The notes: generated from the sequence alone by a model not told the origin. Positions 7,915 through 16,616 are shown, counted from the first letter of the stretch. The stretch: DNA of 64,000 nt from Streptomyces sp. CC208A (GCF_030010625.1 NZ_JASCXN010000008.1:142908-206907); one strand, 5' to 3'. Translations and numbers: made by a program.

Positions 7915-9246
7915 TCAGTTCCCGTACGCCTTGGCCGCCGCGGCCTCCAGGGCGGCCGCGGTCCGCTCCGGGGCCGACGGGTCGCGCAGGAAGTCCTGGA
8001 GCAGCTTCCACTCTCCGGCGCCCTTGGTGCCGCCGAAGGCGGCGGGCGCCTGGTCGGACATGTCGAACCGTACGGAGTCGCCCGCGGCGACGAGCGAGGC
8101 GGCGGTGGCGCGCGCGGTGTCGTCCGCGTACGCCTCCGGCTTCACGTCCTTGTTGGGGGAGAGGAAGCCGCCGGCCCCGGCCCACACCTCGGCCGCCTCC
8201 GGGGTGGCGAGGAACTCCAGGAACCGCATCCCGGCGTCCGCGTTCTTCGCGTCCTTGAGGACCACGGCGGCGTCACCGCCGCTGACCACCGGGGCCTTGC
8301 CGCCGCCGACCGGGGGGAAGGGGAAGAACTTCGCGTCCTCGCCGGGCTTCCTGCCGTACTCGTCCTTGGCGACGCCGCCGACGAAGTCGCCCTCGTACAC
8401 CAGGGCGGCCTTGGGCTGGGGGCCGAAGACCTTCTCCACGGAGCCGGGGAAGTCGGTCCGCAGCGCCTCGGCGGCACCGCCCGCCACCAGCCGTTCGTCC
8501 TTGAACACCTTGGCGAGGGTGGTGAGCGCGGTGACCACGCTGGGGTCGGTCCACTTCAGCTCGTGGCGGGCGAGCCGGTCGTACTTCTCGGGGCCCGCCT
8601 GTGACAGGTAGACGTTCTCGAACCAGTCGGTGAGGGTCCAGCCGTCCTCGCCGGCGACGGCGAACGCGGGCAGGCCGGAGTCGGCGAGCGTCCGGCCCGC
8701 CGCGAGGAGCTCGTCCCAGCTCTTCGGCTCGGTCACCCCGGCCTGTTCCAGGGCGTCGGGGGCGTACCACACGGTCGACTTGTGGGCGGCCTTGAAGTAC
8801 AGGCCGTAGTAGGTGCCGTCGACCGTGCCGTACTCCTTCCAGACCGGCGCCAGGTTCCCGGCGGCGGTCGTGGCGGTCTTCTCGGAGAGCGGCTTGAGCC
8901 AGCCGGCCTCGGCGAACTGCTGGAGGACGCCGACCTGCGGGACGAGCACCACGTCGGGGGCGTTGCCGCCCTCGATCCTGCTGCCGACGAAGGTGGAGAC
9001 GTTGTCGCCGGAGGCGAGGAAGACGGTCTTGGCGCCGGTCTTCGCGCTGAACGCGTCGAGGACCTTCTTGAAGTTCTTCTGCTCGCTGCCGGTCCACACA
9101 CCGGCGACCGTGACGGTCGTGCCGCTCAGTTCGCCGCCGGACTTCGGGTCGCCGCCGCCTCCGCAGGCGGTGGCGGTCAGGGCGAGGGCGAGCGCCGCGG
9201 AGAGGGCACCGGTGGCGCGGAGGGTCGTGAGGGAGGGTCGTCGCAT
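7915..9246 (-). CDS. ABC transporter sugar-binding lipoprotein
   Basis: 443 residues with a lipoprotein signal (hydrophobic core, lipobox LTATACGG near residue 28). The mature part has family-1 extracellular solute-binding features: VTVAGVWTGSEQKNFKKVLDAF at the start, GNAPDVVLVPQVG, WYAPDALEQAG, a middle WTLTDWFENVYL and a C-terminal AAAKAYGN. First gene of the importer operon. Ligand not predictable; the neighbouring permeases point to an oligosaccharide. Transcription probably starts at the TTGACA promoter just upstream. Confidence 0.93.
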   Translation of the reverse strand: MRRPSLTTLRATGALSAALALALTATACGGGGDPKSGGELSGTTVTVAGVWTGSEQKNFKKVLDAFSAKTGAKTVFLASGDNVSTFVGSRIEGGNAPDVVLVPQVGVLQQFAEAGWLKPLSEKTATTAAGNLAPVWKEYGTVDGTYYGLYFKAAHKSTVWYAPDALEQAGVTEPKSWDELLAAGRTLADSGLPAFAVAGEDGWTLTDWFENVYLSQAGPEKYDRLARHELKWTDPSVVTALTTLAKVFKDERLVAGGAAEALRTDFPGSVEKVFGPQPKAALVYEGDFVGGVAKDEYGRKPGEDAKFFPFPPVGGGKAPVVSGGDAAVVLKDAKNADAGMRFLEFLATPEAAEVWAGAGGFLSPNKDVKPEAYADDTARATAASLVAAGDSVRFDMSDQAPAAFGGTKGAGEWKLLQDFLRDPSAPERTAAALEAAAAKAYGN

Positions 9247-9267
9247 GGTCGTCCTTCCTTCGCATCG

Positions 9268-9306
9268 ATGCTTTCATGTTAAGTAGCGATGACGAAAGCA
9301 TGTCAA
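9268..9306 (-). promoter_or_regulatory. Promoter and operator-like inverted repeat of the sugar ABC operon
   Basis: On the minus strand a perfect -35 TTGACA lies at 9306-9301, with TACTTA or TTAACA 15-18 bases further as -10. ATGCTTTC (9268-9275) and GAAAGCAT (9294-9301) form an 8-bp inverted repeat spanning the promoter. A LacI-type repressor responding to the imported sugar would be the usual user; none is encoded nearby. Confidence 0.55.
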
Positions 9307-9369
9307 CGGCGACGACCCAACAAGCTTGAGAACTCGCCTACTTGGGAAGACGGAAGGGGGAACAGTGAA

Positions 9370-9398
9370 CCCCTCTACTTAACGGGCAAGTAGAGGGG
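9370..9398 (-). terminator. Terminator hairpin after orphan binding-protein gene
   Basis: A perfect 11-bp stem (CCCCTCTACTT at 9370-9380, AAGTAGAGGGG at 9388-9398) with a 7-base loop. It lies 30 bases past the stop of the gene that ends at 9428, between it and the promoter of the ABC operon. Confidence 0.65.
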
Positions 9399-9427
9399 GC
9401 GAGAGGTGAAGGGGGCAGGACGAGGTG

Positions 9428-10729
9428 TCAGGAACCGGCGGGACCCGGCCCGTCCCGCCCGTCGTGCGGGATCGCCGCCAGCTCCCGGGTCAGCCGCCGT
9501 ACGCCCTCCTCCGGCGAGCTCCGCAGCGCCAGCACGTCCTGCGCGACCGCCTGCACCGCCAGGCTCACCTGGTCGTACCGCGCGCTCTTCGGCCGCGGCA
9601 CCGCCGCCAGCACGCTCTCCCGCAGGATCGGCAGATACGGGTGCGCAGCCACCAGCTCCGGATCGGTGTACAGCGAGGCCCGCACCGGCGGCAGCGAACC
9701 CCGGGTCAGCACCTGCCGCTGCACCCGCTCGCTCGTCAGGTACGCGAGGAAGTCGGCGGCCGTCGCCGGATGCCGCGACCGGGCCGACACCGCCAGGTTG
9801 GAACCGCCGAGGACGCTCGTCCCCGGACCGTACGGCCCCGGCAGCGGCACCGCCCCGAACCGGCCCGCCACCTTCGACCCGGGCCGCCCCGCGTCCGCGT
9901 ACACGTACGGCCAGTTCCGCAGGAACAGCAGCCCGCCCCCCTCGAAGGCCGCCCGCGACTCCTCCTCCTTGAAGCCGAGCGCCTCCGCCGGGATCCACCC
10001 TTCCCGCACCCCGTCGGCCAGGAACGACAGCGCCGCCCGCGCCGCGTCCGAGTCCACCCCGACCCGCGCCCCCTCCTCGTACAGCACCGTCCCGCCCGCC
10101 GACTGGATCGCCTCCGTGACGTTCACCGTCAGCCCCTCGTACGGCAGGAACTGCCCCGCGTAGCCGCCGAGTCCGTGCCGCGGCGCCAGCGTCCGGGCCA
10201 GCCGCGCCAGCTCCGCCCAGGTGCGCGGCGGCCGCTCGCCCGCCGCGTCCAGGACGTCCTTCCGGTAGTACAGCAGCCCGGCGTTGGTCACGTACGGCAC
10301 CGCGTACAGCCGCCCCCGGAAGGTCGCCGTCCCCACCACCGGCGGCAGGAACGCCTCCAGGTCGAACCGCTCCCGCTCCAGCGGCGCGACCAGACCCGCC
10401 GCCGCGAACTCCGACGTCCACGCCACATCGATGTTCAGCACGTCGAACCGGCGGCTGCCCGACCGCAGTTCGCTCAGCATCTGCGCCCGCGTCTCGTCCG
10501 CCGAGTCCGGCAGCTCCACCAGCGTCACCGGCTCCGCCGGCCGCCCCGCGTTCCACTCCTCCACCAGCGGCGCCAGATAGTCCGTGAGGTCCCCCGCCGT
10601 CACGAAGGTCAGCGCCCCCCGCCCCCCGTCGTCCGGCCCCGCCCCGGGCAGCGGCCCGCCCCCGGCCCACCCCGCCAGCAGCACGGCCGCCACCAGCACA
10701 CCCCTCCGCACGGCCCGTCCCCACCCCAT
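9428..10729 (-). CDS. Extracellular solute-binding protein, lipobox Cys replaced by Trp
   Basis: 433 residues. ATG 10729 has GGGAGGAAC upstream. Sugar-binding (family 1) features: LTFVTAGDLTDYLAPLVEEWN, FDVLNIDVAWTSEFAAAG, AVPYVTNAGLLYYRKDVLDAAG, FEGGGLLFLRNWPYVYA. The signal sequence runs to LLAGWAGGG. Relatives have LLAGC at this point, so the lipidation Cys (TGC) reads as Trp (TGG), a one-base difference. The protein may therefore be secreted freely, or the base may be wrong. There are no permease genes in its own unit; it sits upstream of, and in the same direction as, the ABC importer but is separated by a hairpin. Divergent from padR. Confidence 0.85.
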   Translation of the reverse strand: MGWGRAVRRGVLVAAVLLAGWAGGGPLPGAGPDDGGRGALTFVTAGDLTDYLAPLVEEWNAGRPAEPVTLVELPDSADETRAQMLSELRSGSRRFDVLNIDVAWTSEFAAAGLVAPLERERFDLEAFLPPVVGTATFRGRLYAVPYVTNAGLLYYRKDVLDAAGERPPRTWAELARLARTLAPRHGLGGYAGQFLPYEGLTVNVTEAIQSAGGTVLYEEGARVGVDSDAARAALSFLADGVREGWIPAEALGFKEEESRAAFEGGGLLFLRNWPYVYADAGRPGSKVAGRFGAVPLPGPYGPGTSVLGGSNLAVSARSRHPATAADFLAYLTSERVQRQVLTRGSLPPVRASLYTDPELVAAHPYLPILRESVLAAVPRPKSARYDQVSLAVQAVAQDVLALRSSPEEGVRRLTRELAAIPHDGRDGPGPAGS

Positions 10730-10814
10730 AGGTTCCTCCCGTACGCGGTCCCCGGCGCGACGGTCCATCGTGGCAGACGCGTGGCGGACGCGCGGCGCAC
10801 CGCATCGGTGATAC

Positions 10815-10845
10815 TGGTCCGGCGGACCCGGCGACCGCCGGACCA
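10815..10845. promoter_or_regulatory. Inverted repeat in padR leader
   Basis: TGGTCCGGCGG (10815-10825) and CCGCCGGACCA (10835-10845) form an 11-bp inverted repeat with 9 bases between. It lies between the divergent binding-protein and padR genes and follows a GATACT -10-like hexamer. It could be a PadR operator or an RNA hairpin in the padR leader. Confidence 0.4.
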
Positions 10846-10905
10846 CCGGCCCCCGGCCCGCCGCCACCGGGCCGGGAACGGCGAACGACACAGAAGGGGG
10901 AGCGC

Positions 10906-11412
10906 GTGCGGCAGCAGCTGCTGGCACTCCTCACCCGGGGCCCCGCCCACGGCTACGAGCTCAAGCAGGGCCTTGAACAACTCCTCGGCTCCGCCTACCC
11001 TCAGCCCAACGTCGGCCAGGTCTACGTGACCCTCGGCCGGCTGGAGAAGAGCGGACTCATCGAGGGCGAGGACGTCGAACAGACGGGCCGCCCCAACAAG
11101 CGGATCTACCGCCTGACCGACGCCGGACGGGAGGCCGTCGCCGCGTGGTTCGAGGACACCACCGACGAACCGCGGGTGCGCGACGGGTTCTTCATGAAAC
11201 TCGCCCTCGCCCCCCTCTCGGGACTCGCCGACCCCATCGCCCTCATCAACCGGCAGCGACGGCAGCACCTCAACACCATGCGCAGCCTCTCCCGGCTCGC
11301 CGCGAACGAGGACCGCGACAACAAGATCGCCCAACTCCTCATCGAGGGCGCCATGCTGCACCTCCAGGCCGACCTCGACTGGCTGGAACGCTGCCAGGAG
11401 GAACTCGAATGA
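10906..11412 (+). CDS. PadR family transcriptional regulator
   Basis: 168 residues from GTG 10906 (AAGGGGGAG upstream). N-terminal winged helix: ALLTRGPAHGYELKQGLEQLL, then VGQVYVTLGRLEKSGLIEGE and the wing RPNKRIYRLTDAGREAV. The C-terminal helical part (about 95-165) matches the virulence-activator alpha domain of PadR-s1/AphA-type proteins used for dimerisation. Its stop overlaps the ATG of the ABC ATPase, so regulator and transporter are co-translated. This arrangement usually means autorepression released by a compound that the transporter then exports. Confidence 0.92.
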   Translation: MRQQLLALLTRGPAHGYELKQGLEQLLGSAYPQPNVGQVYVTLGRLEKSGLIEGEDVEQTGRPNKRIYRLTDAGREAVAAWFEDTTDEPRVRDGFFMKLALAPLSGLADPIALINRQRRQHLNTMRSLSRLAANEDRDNKIAQLLIEGAMLHLQADLDWLERCQEELE

Positions 11413-12173
11413 GCCGGGAAGGGTCCGGCCCTCCACCGGGGGCGATCGTGCACGCCGAGGGCCTGACCAAGACCCACCACGGCGACCGTGCCCCCGTCCA
11501 CGCCGTCCGGGACGTCGACCTGACCATAGGGGAAGGCGAGTTCGTCGCCGTCACCGGCCCCTCAGGAGCCGGCAAGTCCACCCTCCTCCACCTCGTCGGC
11601 GGCCTGGAACGACCCGACAGCGGCCGCCTCTGGATCGGCGGCGAACGCGTCGACGGCCACGGCGAGGCCGGCTGGGCGGTGCTGCGCCGCCGCAGCGTCG
11701 GCATCGTCTTCCAGTTCTTCAACCTCGTCTCCCACCTCACCGTCGCCGACAACGTCGAACTCCCCGCCCTCCTCGTCGGCACCCCGCCCCGCGCGGCCCG
11801 GGCGAGCCGCGACGAACTCCTCGCCGAACTCGGCCTGCGCGGCCGGGAGAACGCCCTCCCCGGCGAACTGTCCGGCGGCGAGCAGCAGCGCGTCGCCCTC
11901 GCCCGCGCCCTCGTCAACCAGCCCGCCCTGCTGCTCGCCGACGAACCCGCCGGCAGCCTCGACAGCAAGGGCACCCGCGACGTCCTGCGCCTCCTCAGCC
12001 GCTTCCACGCCCGCGGCCAGACCATCCTCATGGTCACCCACGACGCCCGGATGGCCAGCGCCGCCGACCGCGTCATCAGCTTCTTCGACGGCCGCGTCGC
12101 CGACGACGCCGCCCTCGGCGACCCCGCACCCGCCCGGCCGGGGGTGACCGGCGTACTCGATCTGAAGGACTGA
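11409..12173 (+). CDS. ABC transporter ATP-binding protein (LolD/MacB-type)
   Basis: 254 residues; ATG 11409 overlaps the padR stop (ATGA). Walker A GPSGAGKST near residue 53, Q-loop FQFFNLV, signature LSGGEQQR, Walker B ALLLADEPAGSLD and switch His in MVTHD are all intact. The SLD(S)xxG block after Walker B marks the MacB/LolD group that pairs with FtsX-like permeases. Powers the downstream permease at the membrane's inner face. Confidence 0.95.
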   Translation: MSREGSGPPPGAIVHAEGLTKTHHGDRAPVHAVRDVDLTIGEGEFVAVTGPSGAGKSTLLHLVGGLERPDSGRLWIGGERVDGHGEAGWAVLRRRSVGIVFQFFNLVSHLTVADNVELPALLVGTPPRAARASRDELLAELGLRGRENALPGELSGGEQQRVALARALVNQPALLLADEPAGSLDSKGTRDVLRLLSRFHARGQTILMVTHDARMASAADRVISFFDGRVADDAALGDPAPARPGVTGVLDLKD

Positions 12174-12211
12174 CCGAGGCAGGAGAGCCGAAGGAGCGAG
12201 GAGGAGGCCGC

Positions 12212-14617
12212 ATGCGGGCGACCTGGCGGTGGGTCCACTCCGACCTCCGCACCCACCGGGGCGAAGCCCTCTTCGCGGTGCTCGCCACCGCCGGCGTCAT
12301 CGCCTCCCTGCTGCTCTCCGCCGCCCTCCTCGGCTACGCGGCCAGCCCCTGGCAGCGCGTCTTCAACCAGTCCCGGGGCAGCCACATCTGGCTCCACGCC
12401 CGCGAAGGACGGGACGGCACCGCCCCCGCCGACCTCGCCCCGCTCGCCTCCCTCGACGAGGTCGCCGCGGTCTCCGGACCCTTCCGGACGGCCGCCGTCA
12501 CCCTGGAGAGCGGCGGGACCCGCACCGGCGTCGTCCTGCGCGCCACCGGACCCCGCCCGCCCGACACCGCCCGCCCCCTCCTCACCGAAGGCGACTGGCT
12601 CGGCCCCGGCGCCCCGCAGGACCAGATCGTGCTGGAACGCACCCTCGCCCGGGCCCTGTGGGCCGAACCCGGCGAGACGGTCACCGTCACCCTGACCGGC
12701 CGGCACGGCCCCACCACCCGCGCCCTGCGCGTCACCGGCGTCGCCGAGACCGCCGAACCCCGCTACCGCGCGGGCCAGGGCGACGGCGTCGGCTGGATCC
12801 TGCCCGACACCCTGGACCGCCTCGCCCCCGCCACCACCGGACAGAGCGTCGGCCTGCGCCTGAAGGACCCGGACGACACCGACTACACCGTCCAGCGCGC
12901 CGTCACCCTCCTCGGCGCCGAACGCATCGACCAGGTCACCAAGTGGCAGCAGGCCAAGGCCGACCTCGGCGGCGACGACCGGCTCCTCGGCCGGATCTTC
13001 GCCGCCTTCGGCCTCGCCGCCCTCCTCGCCGCGGCCGTCGCCGTCGCGGGCGCGGTCCGGGCCCGGATCAGGGGGCAGGCGGGCGACATCGCCGTCCTCA
13101 AGGCCGTCGGCTTCACCCCCGGACAGGTGATCCGCGGCTTCCTCCTCCAGCACCTCGGCTTCGCCGTCGCCGGCGCGCTGCTCGGCACCGCCGCCACCCT
13201 GACCTGTGGCCGGTGGATCCCCGGGCGCATCGGCGACGCCGTCGCGCTCTGGCCGCGGATGCCCGGCCACCGGGCCGCCGTCGTCGGCGTGCCCGTCGCC
13301 GCCGTCCTCCTCATCGCCGCCGCCACCGCGCTCGCCGCCTGGCGGGCCGGGCGCGTCCCCCCGGTCCCCGCCGCCCGCTCCGCCCACCCCGCCGCCCGCC
13401 CGCTCTCGGCGCTCGGCCGCCGCGCCCTCGGCCTCCGGCTCTCCCCGGTCCTCGTCCTCGGCTGGCGCTCCGCCTTCACCGCACCCGGCCGCGGCCGGGC
13501 CCTCGCCTCCACGGCCCGGCTCGCCCTCCCGATCGCCCTGATGACCGTGGCCCTCGTCGCCTGGTCGACCCTGGGCCAGTTCCGTACCGACCCCGCCCGC
13601 GTGGGCCGGTCCGCCGCGCTCACCGTACGCGCCGAACAGCCGCCGTCCGCAGCCGACTTCACCGTGCACGCCGAACAGCCGTCGCCCACCGCCGACTTCG
13701 CCGCCGACTCCGCGACGGACCTCACCGCCGCCCTCGAAGCCGTCCCCGGGGTCGCCGACGCCGTCCCCGGCGCGGAGTTCACGGCCCTCGTCCCCGGCCA
13801 GACCGGAACCCTCACCCTGCGCGGCCTCGGCACCCGCGCCGACCCCTACCCCCACACCGTCGTCGAGGGCCGCGCCCCCGAGGGCCCCGACGAGGCCGTC
13901 GCCGGACAGGGTCTCCTCGACCTCCTGGGCGTACGGGTGGGGGAGTGGATACGGATGACGGTCGAGGGCCGCCCGCAGATCCTCCACCTCGTCGGCCGCA
14001 GCATCGAACCCGACCACGGCGGCCGGGTCGTCTCCACCACCCTCGACACCCTCCGCGACGGCGCCCCCGGCCTGCGCCCCGCCTTCCACGCCCTCGTCCT
14101 GCGCCCCGGCGCCGACCCCCGCCGGGTCGCCGCCGCCGTCGCCGCGGCCGTGCCCCAACGCGTGGAGGTCCGCGGCACGGCCGACCCGGCCGACGGCCCG
14201 GACGCCCCCCGCGGCGTCCTCGCCGCCCTCGTCGCGGTCCTCGCCCTCATCGCCCTCGTCGAACTGCTCACCCTGATCGGCACGGCGGTACGCGACCGGT
14301 CCCGTGACCTGCTCGCCCTCAGGGCCATCGGCCTGACCCCCCGCCAGATCGGCGCCGTCGTCGTCACCGCCGCCGCGCTCACCACCCTGGCCGCCGCCAC
14401 CCTGGGCACGGCCGCGGGCGCGGCCCTCGGCCACCGCCTCGTCGACGCCGAGGCCGCCGCCATCGGCCTCGGCGCGGGCGTGGCCCGCCTCCCTGACCCC
14501 CCGCTCCTCGCCGCCCTCCTCCTCGCCACCACCGCCACCGGCGCCCTCGCGGCCCTCCCCCCGGCCGCCCGCACGGCCCGCCGCCGCCTCGCCGACTCGG
14601 CCGGCGAGACGCTGTAG
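12212..14617 (+). CDS. FtsX-like ABC transporter permease
   Basis: 801 residues from ATG 12212 with GAGGAGG upstream. One N-terminal helix (about 22-46), an extracellular MacB-PCD-like segment, an FtsX core of three helices (about 265-385, with GDIAVLKAVGFTPGQVIRGF), a second extracellular segment (about 440-660) and a second three-helix FtsX core ending near residue 790. The tandem cores let one polypeptide act as the whole permease. With the ATPase 38 bases upstream it forms a lipoprotein/lipid or peptide extrusion pump; the substrate is unknown. Runs of Ala/Pro/Arg codons give long shadow frames on the other strand. Confidence 0.93.
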   Translation: MRATWRWVHSDLRTHRGEALFAVLATAGVIASLLLSAALLGYAASPWQRVFNQSRGSHIWLHAREGRDGTAPADLAPLASLDEVAAVSGPFRTAAVTLESGGTRTGVVLRATGPRPPDTARPLLTEGDWLGPGAPQDQIVLERTLARALWAEPGETVTVTLTGRHGPTTRALRVTGVAETAEPRYRAGQGDGVGWILPDTLDRLAPATTGQSVGLRLKDPDDTDYTVQRAVTLLGAERIDQVTKWQQAKADLGGDDRLLGRIFAAFGLAALLAAAVAVAGAVRARIRGQAGDIAVLKAVGFTPGQVIRGFLLQHLGFAVAGALLGTAATLTCGRWIPGRIGDAVALWPRMPGHRAAVVGVPVAAVLLIAAATALAAWRAGRVPPVPAARSAHPAARPLSALGRRALGLRLSPVLVLGWRSAFTAPGRGRALASTARLALPIALMTVALVAWSTLGQFRTDPARVGRSAALTVRAEQPPSAADFTVHAEQPSPTADFAADSATDLTAALEAVPGVADAVPGAEFTALVPGQTGTLTLRGLGTRADPYPHTVVEGRAPEGPDEAVAGQGLLDLLGVRVGEWIRMTVEGRPQILHLVGRSIEPDHGGRVVSTTLDTLRDGAPGLRPAFHALVLRPGADPRRVAAAVAAAVPQRVEVRGTADPADGPDAPRGVLAALVAVLALIALVELLTLIGTAVRDRSRDLLALRAIGLTPRQIGAVVVTAAALTTLAAATLGTAAGAALGHRLVDAEAAAIGLGAGVARLPDPPLLAALLLATTATGALAALPPAARTARRRLADSAGETL

Positions 14618-14684
14618 GCCGTCTGTCCGGCACGGCGCCGAAACCGGGGTGCCCGACCGGCCCCCGGGCTGTTCTACTGCTCCG

Positions 14685-15653
14685 GTGACCGAGAAGACGA
14701 CGACCGAGACACCGACCGCCGTACGGGACTCGCTGCACGGCCTCGCCTTCGGTGACGCCTTCGGCGACCGCTGGTTCCGCATCCTCCGCCGGGACGGCGA
14801 CGCGCCCCTGGCGGCGCGCACGCTGCCGACGGAGGAGCCCTGGCGGTGGAGCGACGACACCGCCCAGGCGCTCGTCCTCGTACGGGAACTCGCCGAGGGC
14901 GGCGGCACCGTCGACCAGGAGCGCCTCGCCCGGGGCCTCGCGGACGCCTACGCCGCCGACACCCACCGCGGCTACGGCGCCTCCATGCACGACGTGCTGC
15001 GCCGGATCGGGGCGGGCGAGCCCTGGCGGGAGGTCGTCGCCGGACAGTTCGGCGGGCAGGGCTCCTGGGGCAACGGCGCCGCCATGCGGGTCGCCCCGCT
15101 CGGCGCCTGGCACGCGGCCGACCTCGGCGCGGCCGCGGAGCAGGCCGCCCGCCAGGCCGTCGTCTCGCACCACCACCCGGAGGCGGTCGCCGGGGCGGTG
15201 GCCGTCGCCCTCGCCGCCGCACTCGCGGCCCGCAGTCGGGGCGGCCCCGCCCCGGCGCGCCCGGACTTCCTCCGGGCCGTCGCCGGACACCTCCCGGAGA
15301 GCGACGTCCGCTCCGGGGTACGGACCGCCGCCCGGATGCCCGCGCACACCTCGGTCCGGCACGCCGCCGAGGTCCTGGGCTCCGGCCACCGGATGTCCGG
15401 TTCCGACACCGTCCCCTACGCCCTGTGGTGCGCGGCCGGCCACCTCGACGACCTGCACGAGGGACTGTGGGTCACGGTCGCGGGCCGCGGTGACATCGAC
15501 ACCACCTGCGCCATCGCGGGCGGCGTGATCGCCGCCCGTACGGGCGTCACCGCCCTCCCCGCCGCCTGGCACGCGGCCCGCGAGCCCCTGCCGCCGCTCG
15601 CCGCGCCGTGCTCGTCCGGCCTTCACCCCGGCCCTCATCCGGCCAGCGGCTGA
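14685..15653 (+). CDS. ADP-ribosylglycohydrolase family protein
   Basis: About 322 residues from GTG 14685; GTG 14649 in frame is an alternative and neither has a clear ribosome site. Family motifs: SLHGLAFGDAFG near the N-terminus, the metal-binding WSDDTAQAL, GSWGNGAAMRVAPLG, a His-rich SHHHPEAVAGA and the C-terminal GRGDIDTTCAIAGGV with the second metal-site Asp residues. The enzyme removes ADP-ribose from proteins, DNA or small molecules in a Mg-dependent way. Stands alone after the ABC operon. All metal residues I look for are present, so it is probably active. Confidence 0.92.
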   Translation: MTEKTTTETPTAVRDSLHGLAFGDAFGDRWFRILRRDGDAPLAARTLPTEEPWRWSDDTAQALVLVRELAEGGGTVDQERLARGLADAYAADTHRGYGASMHDVLRRIGAGEPWREVVAGQFGGQGSWGNGAAMRVAPLGAWHAADLGAAAEQAARQAVVSHHHPEAVAGAVAVALAAALAARSRGGPAPARPDFLRAVAGHLPESDVRSGVRTAARMPAHTSVRHAAEVLGSGHRMSGSDTVPYALWCAAGHLDDLHEGLWVTVAGRGDIDTTCAIAGGVIAARTGVTALPAAWHAAREPLPPLAAPCSSGLHPGPHPASG

Positions 15654-15673
15654 CCAAGATCGGGAGTATTGTC

Positions 15674-15692
15674 CGCAATGTATGACATTGCG
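15674..15692. promoter_or_regulatory. Operator-like palindrome inside the amphi-Trp promoter
   Basis: CGCAATGT (15674-15681) and ACATTGCG (15685-15692) form an 8-bp inverted repeat around ATG. It fills the 17-base spacer between a possible -35 TTGTCC (15669-15674) and -10 GCGATG (15692-15697), where a bound repressor would block transcription. Confidence 0.45.
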
Positions 15693-15715
15693 CGATGAGG
15701 TGACCGGAGGCCGCC

Positions 15716-16054
15716 ATGAAGGACCTGAGCTACGAGCGGGAGCGTCCGCTCTCCCGTGAGGAGGCCGCCGACCGGCTGTCGGCCCTCGCCGACGCGCTCC
15801 GGGCGGGCGGCGAGGCCGAACTCGAACTCGGCGGGGGCGTCCTGAGCCTCCGGATCCCCGACGAACTCCGCGGCGAGATCGAGCTGTCGGTGGAGGACGG
15901 TGAGATCGAGCTGGAGGTGGAGCTCACCTGGCCCCTCGGCGGCGCCGCGAAGTCCCCCGGGAAGAGCGAGGGGACGAAGGGCAAGGGGGCGGCGGCCGGG
16001 AAGGCCGCGTCGCCCGCCGCCAAGCCCCGCAAGACCTCCGCCAAGCGGGCATGA
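15716..16054 (+). CDS. Amphi-Trp domain protein
   Basis: 112 residues from ATG 15716 (GGAGGCC upstream). The first 75 residues match the amphi-Trp domain: an N-terminal MKDLSYERERPLSREEAADRLSALADALRAGG helix, then alternating-pattern strands EAELELGGGVLSL and ISEVELTW-like end (ELEVELTWP). The C-terminal 35 residues are a basic Lys/Ala/Pro tail. The function of the family is not established. Probably cytoplasmic; the tail suggests binding to nucleic acid or another acidic partner. It is regulated through the palindrome just upstream if that site is real. Confidence 0.85.
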   Translation: MKDLSYERERPLSREEAADRLSALADALRAGGEAELELGGGVLSLRIPDELRGEIELSVEDGEIELEVELTWPLGGAAKSPGKSEGTKGKGAAAGKAASPAAKPRKTSAKRA

Positions 16055-16062
16055 ACACAGGC

Positions 16063-16092
16063 CCCCGCCCCGCCCTTCCGGGCGGGGCGGGG
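16063..16092. terminator. Bidirectional terminator hairpin
   Basis: A 13-bp G/C stem (16063-16075 with 16080-16092) closed by a TTCC loop lies between the convergent amphi-Trp and secreted-protein genes. Confidence 0.75.
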
Positions 16093-16106
16093 AAGACGGC
16101 GGGTGG

Positions 16107-16616
16107 TCAGCAGCCGCCGCAGTTGTAGTAGGTGACGTCCCAGTGGTTGCCCTCGTCGGCGTAGACGTTGCCGGCGCCGGAGCGCCACTGCGGGGAGCCG
16201 TCGCCGCGCAGGCCGATGTAGGTGAAGGTGTTCTTGATGTAGTTGCCGACGCAGGTGTACTTGCTGAAGTCCAGCTTGTAGCCGTTCCAGTGCGAGTAGG
16301 TGCCGCTCGCGTGGCCGGTCTCGGTGCCGCCGGTGATGTTGAGGGCGCAGCCGCTGGCGCTCTTGAGGGTCTGGGCGCCCTGGGCGGTGGCGAGGTTGAG
16401 CTGCTCGAAGGACGTGCACGTGGAGTTGTAGCGGTCCGAGCAGTTGCCGGAAGAGGACCAGGTGATGCCGGAGTTGCGGAACATGGACGTCGCCGTGGAG
16501 TGACTGATCTTGGTGACGGCGTGGGCGTCGGTGGCGGTGGTGAGGGCGCCGAAGCCGGGCGCGAACAGGGCGCCGAGCACGAGCGCCACGGCCGTGAGAA
16601 GGGAGCGGAGCTTCAC
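16107..16616 (-). CDS. Secreted protein with M15-like HxxGxxxD motif
   Basis: 169 residues from ATG 16616 with AGGAGGAA upstream. Signal peptide about 1-33, cut after AHA. The mature part has paired Cys residues and a core SHWNGYKLDF plus a C-terminal NHWDVTYYNC. The spacing HxxGxxxD followed by a late H-W-D matches the zinc pattern of M15-type peptidases, although the family is normally annotated only as hypothetical. It is preceded by TGGTETGHAS-like sequence (GGTETGHASG) that is strongly conserved in my recollection of actinobacterial homologues. Probable extracellular wall or peptide hydrolase; unproven. Confidence 0.65.
   Translation of the reverse strand: MKLRSLLTAVALVLGALFAPGFGALTTATDAHAVTKISHSTATSMFRNSGITWSSSGNCSDRYNSTCTSFEQLNLATAQGAQTLKSASGCALNITGGTETGHASGTYSHWNGYKLDFSKYTCVGNYIKNTFTYIGLRGDGSPQWRSGAGNVYADEGNHWDVTYYNCGGC

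Noticed and set aside
11339..14908. 1189-residue minus-strand open frame
   Set aside because: Antisense shadow of the ABC ATPase and FtsX genes; composition is low-complexity and it has no domain or ribosome site.
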